Notes under the pieces: model-generated | What the model was told of the DNA's origin: nothing | Database searches by the model: none | What the model saw: the letters and a program-made list of their open reading frames with translations, nothing else | In this document: piece by piece, positions 13,105 through 14,582 of the stretch | How positions within the stretch are numbered: the stretch's first letter is position 1 | How the letters are laid out: each line of letters starts with the position of its first letter | Source of the DNA: Chitinophagaceae bacterium | GTDB lineage: Bacteria > Bacteroidota > Bacteroidia > Chitinophagales > Chitinophagaceae | DNA: 14,582 bases | Direction of reading: 5' to 3' | Assembly (NCBI GenBank): GCA_017989935.1 | Contig: JAGNOY010000021.1 | Span: 1-14,582 of the forward strand | Program-made: the position numbers and the translations under genes

Positions 13105-14582
13105 TTATTCCACCACCACCTTCTGACTTATACCCTCACACCGAATTACATACAAGCCTTTAGGCAAAGTACTGATATTGATTTGTACTTTGGTTTGTGA
13201 TTGAATCAGAGTTTTAAGTAACAACTCACCCACCATATTATACATCTCAATTGGGACTGCTTCATTCCTCGCAGTGAAGAGCTCAATAGTAAGTGATGTA
13301 GAAGCAGGATTTGGATAGCAACTTAGTTTTGGAAATTCTTTTAAAACACCTGAAACCCCTAAAGGCCAACAAGGTTGTAAAGGGCCTAAATTAAAATCAG
13401 GCATATTAGGTGGTGATGAACTACCATAGCCGCTATTGCTAAAATCACGCAAACACCTTCTGCAAAACTCACAAGCGCTTCCTTTCAGATTAGGTTTGTC
13501 AATTACACTATTTTGATTACCTGTACCCCCTTTTTTGCCAATATAGATCCTGCCATCTATTCCTGTTTGTAGTTGCCCAAATCCTGCATATTGAATTACA
13601 CTTGTATCTGGCCCATGTTGAACTCTATACCATTGTAAGTTCGTATCGGCTTCAGTTAGATCGTATTGGTAGATATTCCAATTTTTAGCTACATAAAGAA
13701 AACGACCATTCGGTGAAAAGCAAACCCCTGTTATCAATGAGTCTCTCTTTCCTGCGGTATCTAAATAAATATAGGTGGTTGAATCTATAGGAGCTTTGAT
13801 ATATATTGGATTAGAAAGTAAACCTAGACATCTATCAAAATCAGCTATCATAACTTTGCCTTTATTACCGTAAACACCACCCATGCCAAATGCATATTTG
13901 TTACCATCTGCACTAAAACAACTTTGTCCAGCAAGATCGTAATAGCCAAATTTATGTCCACCAAAACCTTGGATATTATTTAATACTACTGTATCTTTTG
14001 TAACTAGAAATGTATACACCATGTTTGTATCACTTGCTTGTTTAAGCAACCACCAGTCAATGCCATTAGCATGTCTACAAGCCATCATGCCCACCTTTGA
14101 CATTTCTACATTGGTTAGCAACGGAATATTTTTTTGAATTACCTTACCTAGTCCATTATTTGCATTCATATCAACAATATGGTACTGAAACAGATCATAA
14201 GGAGCTTTTAAGGAATTCCAAACAACATTTGTAGTATAAGCACTATCAGTCATGGTTGGTGTGAACAAATAGTATAAACCATTATTGCCTTTTGGAAGAA
14301 TTAGAGAACCTTGTGTTGATCCAACAATTGGAAGTGAATTATGGGTATAAAATTTGTTAGGGTGCAGGCTGTCCCCTTTTTCAATAATATTCCCAAGGGT
14401 ATCATAAAGTATCATGCCATTACACATGAAAAGTAATTTGCCTGTAACACTATCGCAAATATTACTATGGCCATTAGAAAAAACGAACGGGGAATTAGGG
14501 AAAGTACTTGATGGAAATAATTGCCCTGTAATAGGTCTTGAGGTATCAGAGAATTCTGCAGTCATGGCTCCGCCACCCCAAA
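13105..14582 (-). CDS. T9SS-secreted protein with WD40-like repeats and type A sorting domain (N-terminus beyond the window)
   Basis: The reading frame stays open to the right edge, so the protein is cut at its N-terminus. The first Met in the window (14565) is internal: no signal peptide follows it, and WGGGA precedes it in frame. About 491 residues are visible. Numbered from that Met, a beta-propeller-like region (about 1-360) has blocks such as SLILPKGNNGLYYLFT, CFSADGNKYAFGMGG, VCFSPNGRFLYVAKN and GFGQLQTGIDGRIYIGKKGG. A Cys cluster follows (365, 368, 371: SACEFCRRCL). The last 75 residues (about 412-486, with YPNP, MYNMVGELLL and LPKGLYVIRCEG) are a type A T9SS C-terminal sorting domain, which should be cleaved on export to the surface or medium. 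Function of the propeller is unknown. No gene partner is visible; the patch of degenerate repeats lies just downstream. Confidence 0.88.
   Translation of the reverse strand, partial: WGGGAMTAEFSDTSRPITGQLFPSSTFPNSPFVFSNGHSNICDSVTGKLLFMCNGMILYDTLGNIIEKGDSLHPNKFYTHNSLPIVGSTQGSLILPKGNNGLYYLFTPTMTDSAYTTNVVWNSLKAPYDLFQYHIVDMNANNGLGKVIQKNIPLLTNVEMSKVGMMACRHANGIDWWLLKQASDTNMVYTFLVTKDTVVLNNIQGFGGHKFGYYDLAGQSCFSADGNKYAFGMGGVYGNKGKVMIADFDRCLGLLSNPIYIKAPIDSTTYIYLDTAGKRDSLITGVCFSPNGRFLYVAKNWNIYQYDLTEADTNLQWYRVQHGPDTSVIQYAGFGQLQTGIDGRIYIGKKGGTGNQNSVIDKPNLKGSACEFCRRCLRDFSNSGYGSSSPPNMPDFNLGPLQPCWPLGVSGVLKEFPKLSCYPNPASTSLTIELFTARNEAVPIEMYNMVGELLLKTLIQSQTKVQINISTLPKGLYVIRCEGISQKVVVE

Noticed and set aside
14563..14565. 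ATG as the start of the T9SS protein
   Set aside because: No signal peptide follows, the frame is open to the window edge, and the preceding residues fit the family; the gene is partial.
1..14582. CRISPR arrays, tRNA or rRNA genes, insertion sequences, phage genes, toxin-antitoxin or defence systems
   Set aside because: I saw no regularly spaced repeats, transposase or integrase motifs, cloverleaf sequences or defence domains; every sizeable reading frame is accounted for by housekeeping or envelope genes.

Overview
The window reads as chromosome of a Bacteroidota bacterium, probably near Chitinophagales/Sphingobacteriales; the family is a guess. The evidence is a type IX secretion C-terminal sorting domain on the last protein, a beta-propeller (Reg_prop/Y_Y_Y) sensor kinase, ATP synthase subunits with Bacteroidota-style extensions, several TAnnTTTG (-7) promoter elements, mostly A-rich leaders without Shine-Dalgarno sequences, and a low overall GC content.

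Layout. (1) 1-1639, minus strand: a nucleotide-sugar 2-epimerase of the WecB/WbpI family followed by an AsnB-type glutamine amidotransferase cut by the left edge. This looks like the end of a surface-polysaccharide locus. (2) 1640-1782: a divergent promoter region. (3) 1783-6137, plus strand: the ATP synthase genes atpB-atpE-atpF-atpH-atpA, closed by a strong intrinsic terminator at 6157-6188. The gamma subunit gene does not follow atpA, and beta and epsilon are also absent. The 196-nt atpE-atpF spacer holds a run of hairpins, one of them terminator-like. (4) 6237-10069, minus strand: a large periplasmic-propeller histidine kinase followed by its NarL-type response regulator, probably one operon convergent with atpA. 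(5) 10268-10462, minus strand: a small cysteine-rich lipoprotein with its own promoter. (6) 10533-12362, minus strand: an MsbA-like ABC exporter, divergent from rbfA (12402-12767, plus) across a 39-bp spacer centred on a palindrome. (7) 12768-13104: a gene-free stretch with a nested structured element just after rbfA and then a patch of degenerate direct and inverted repeats. (8) 13105-14582, minus strand: a secreted T9SS cargo protein whose N-terminus lies beyond the right edge.

Most genes are ordinary housekeeping or envelope genes. No phage, insertion sequence, CRISPR array, tRNA, rRNA or defence system is visible. The places most worth a second look are non-coding: the atpE-atpF hairpin array, the nested element after rbfA, the repeat patch beside it, and the palindromic promoter-like elements. 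The break in the ATP synthase gene order after atpA is also notable.
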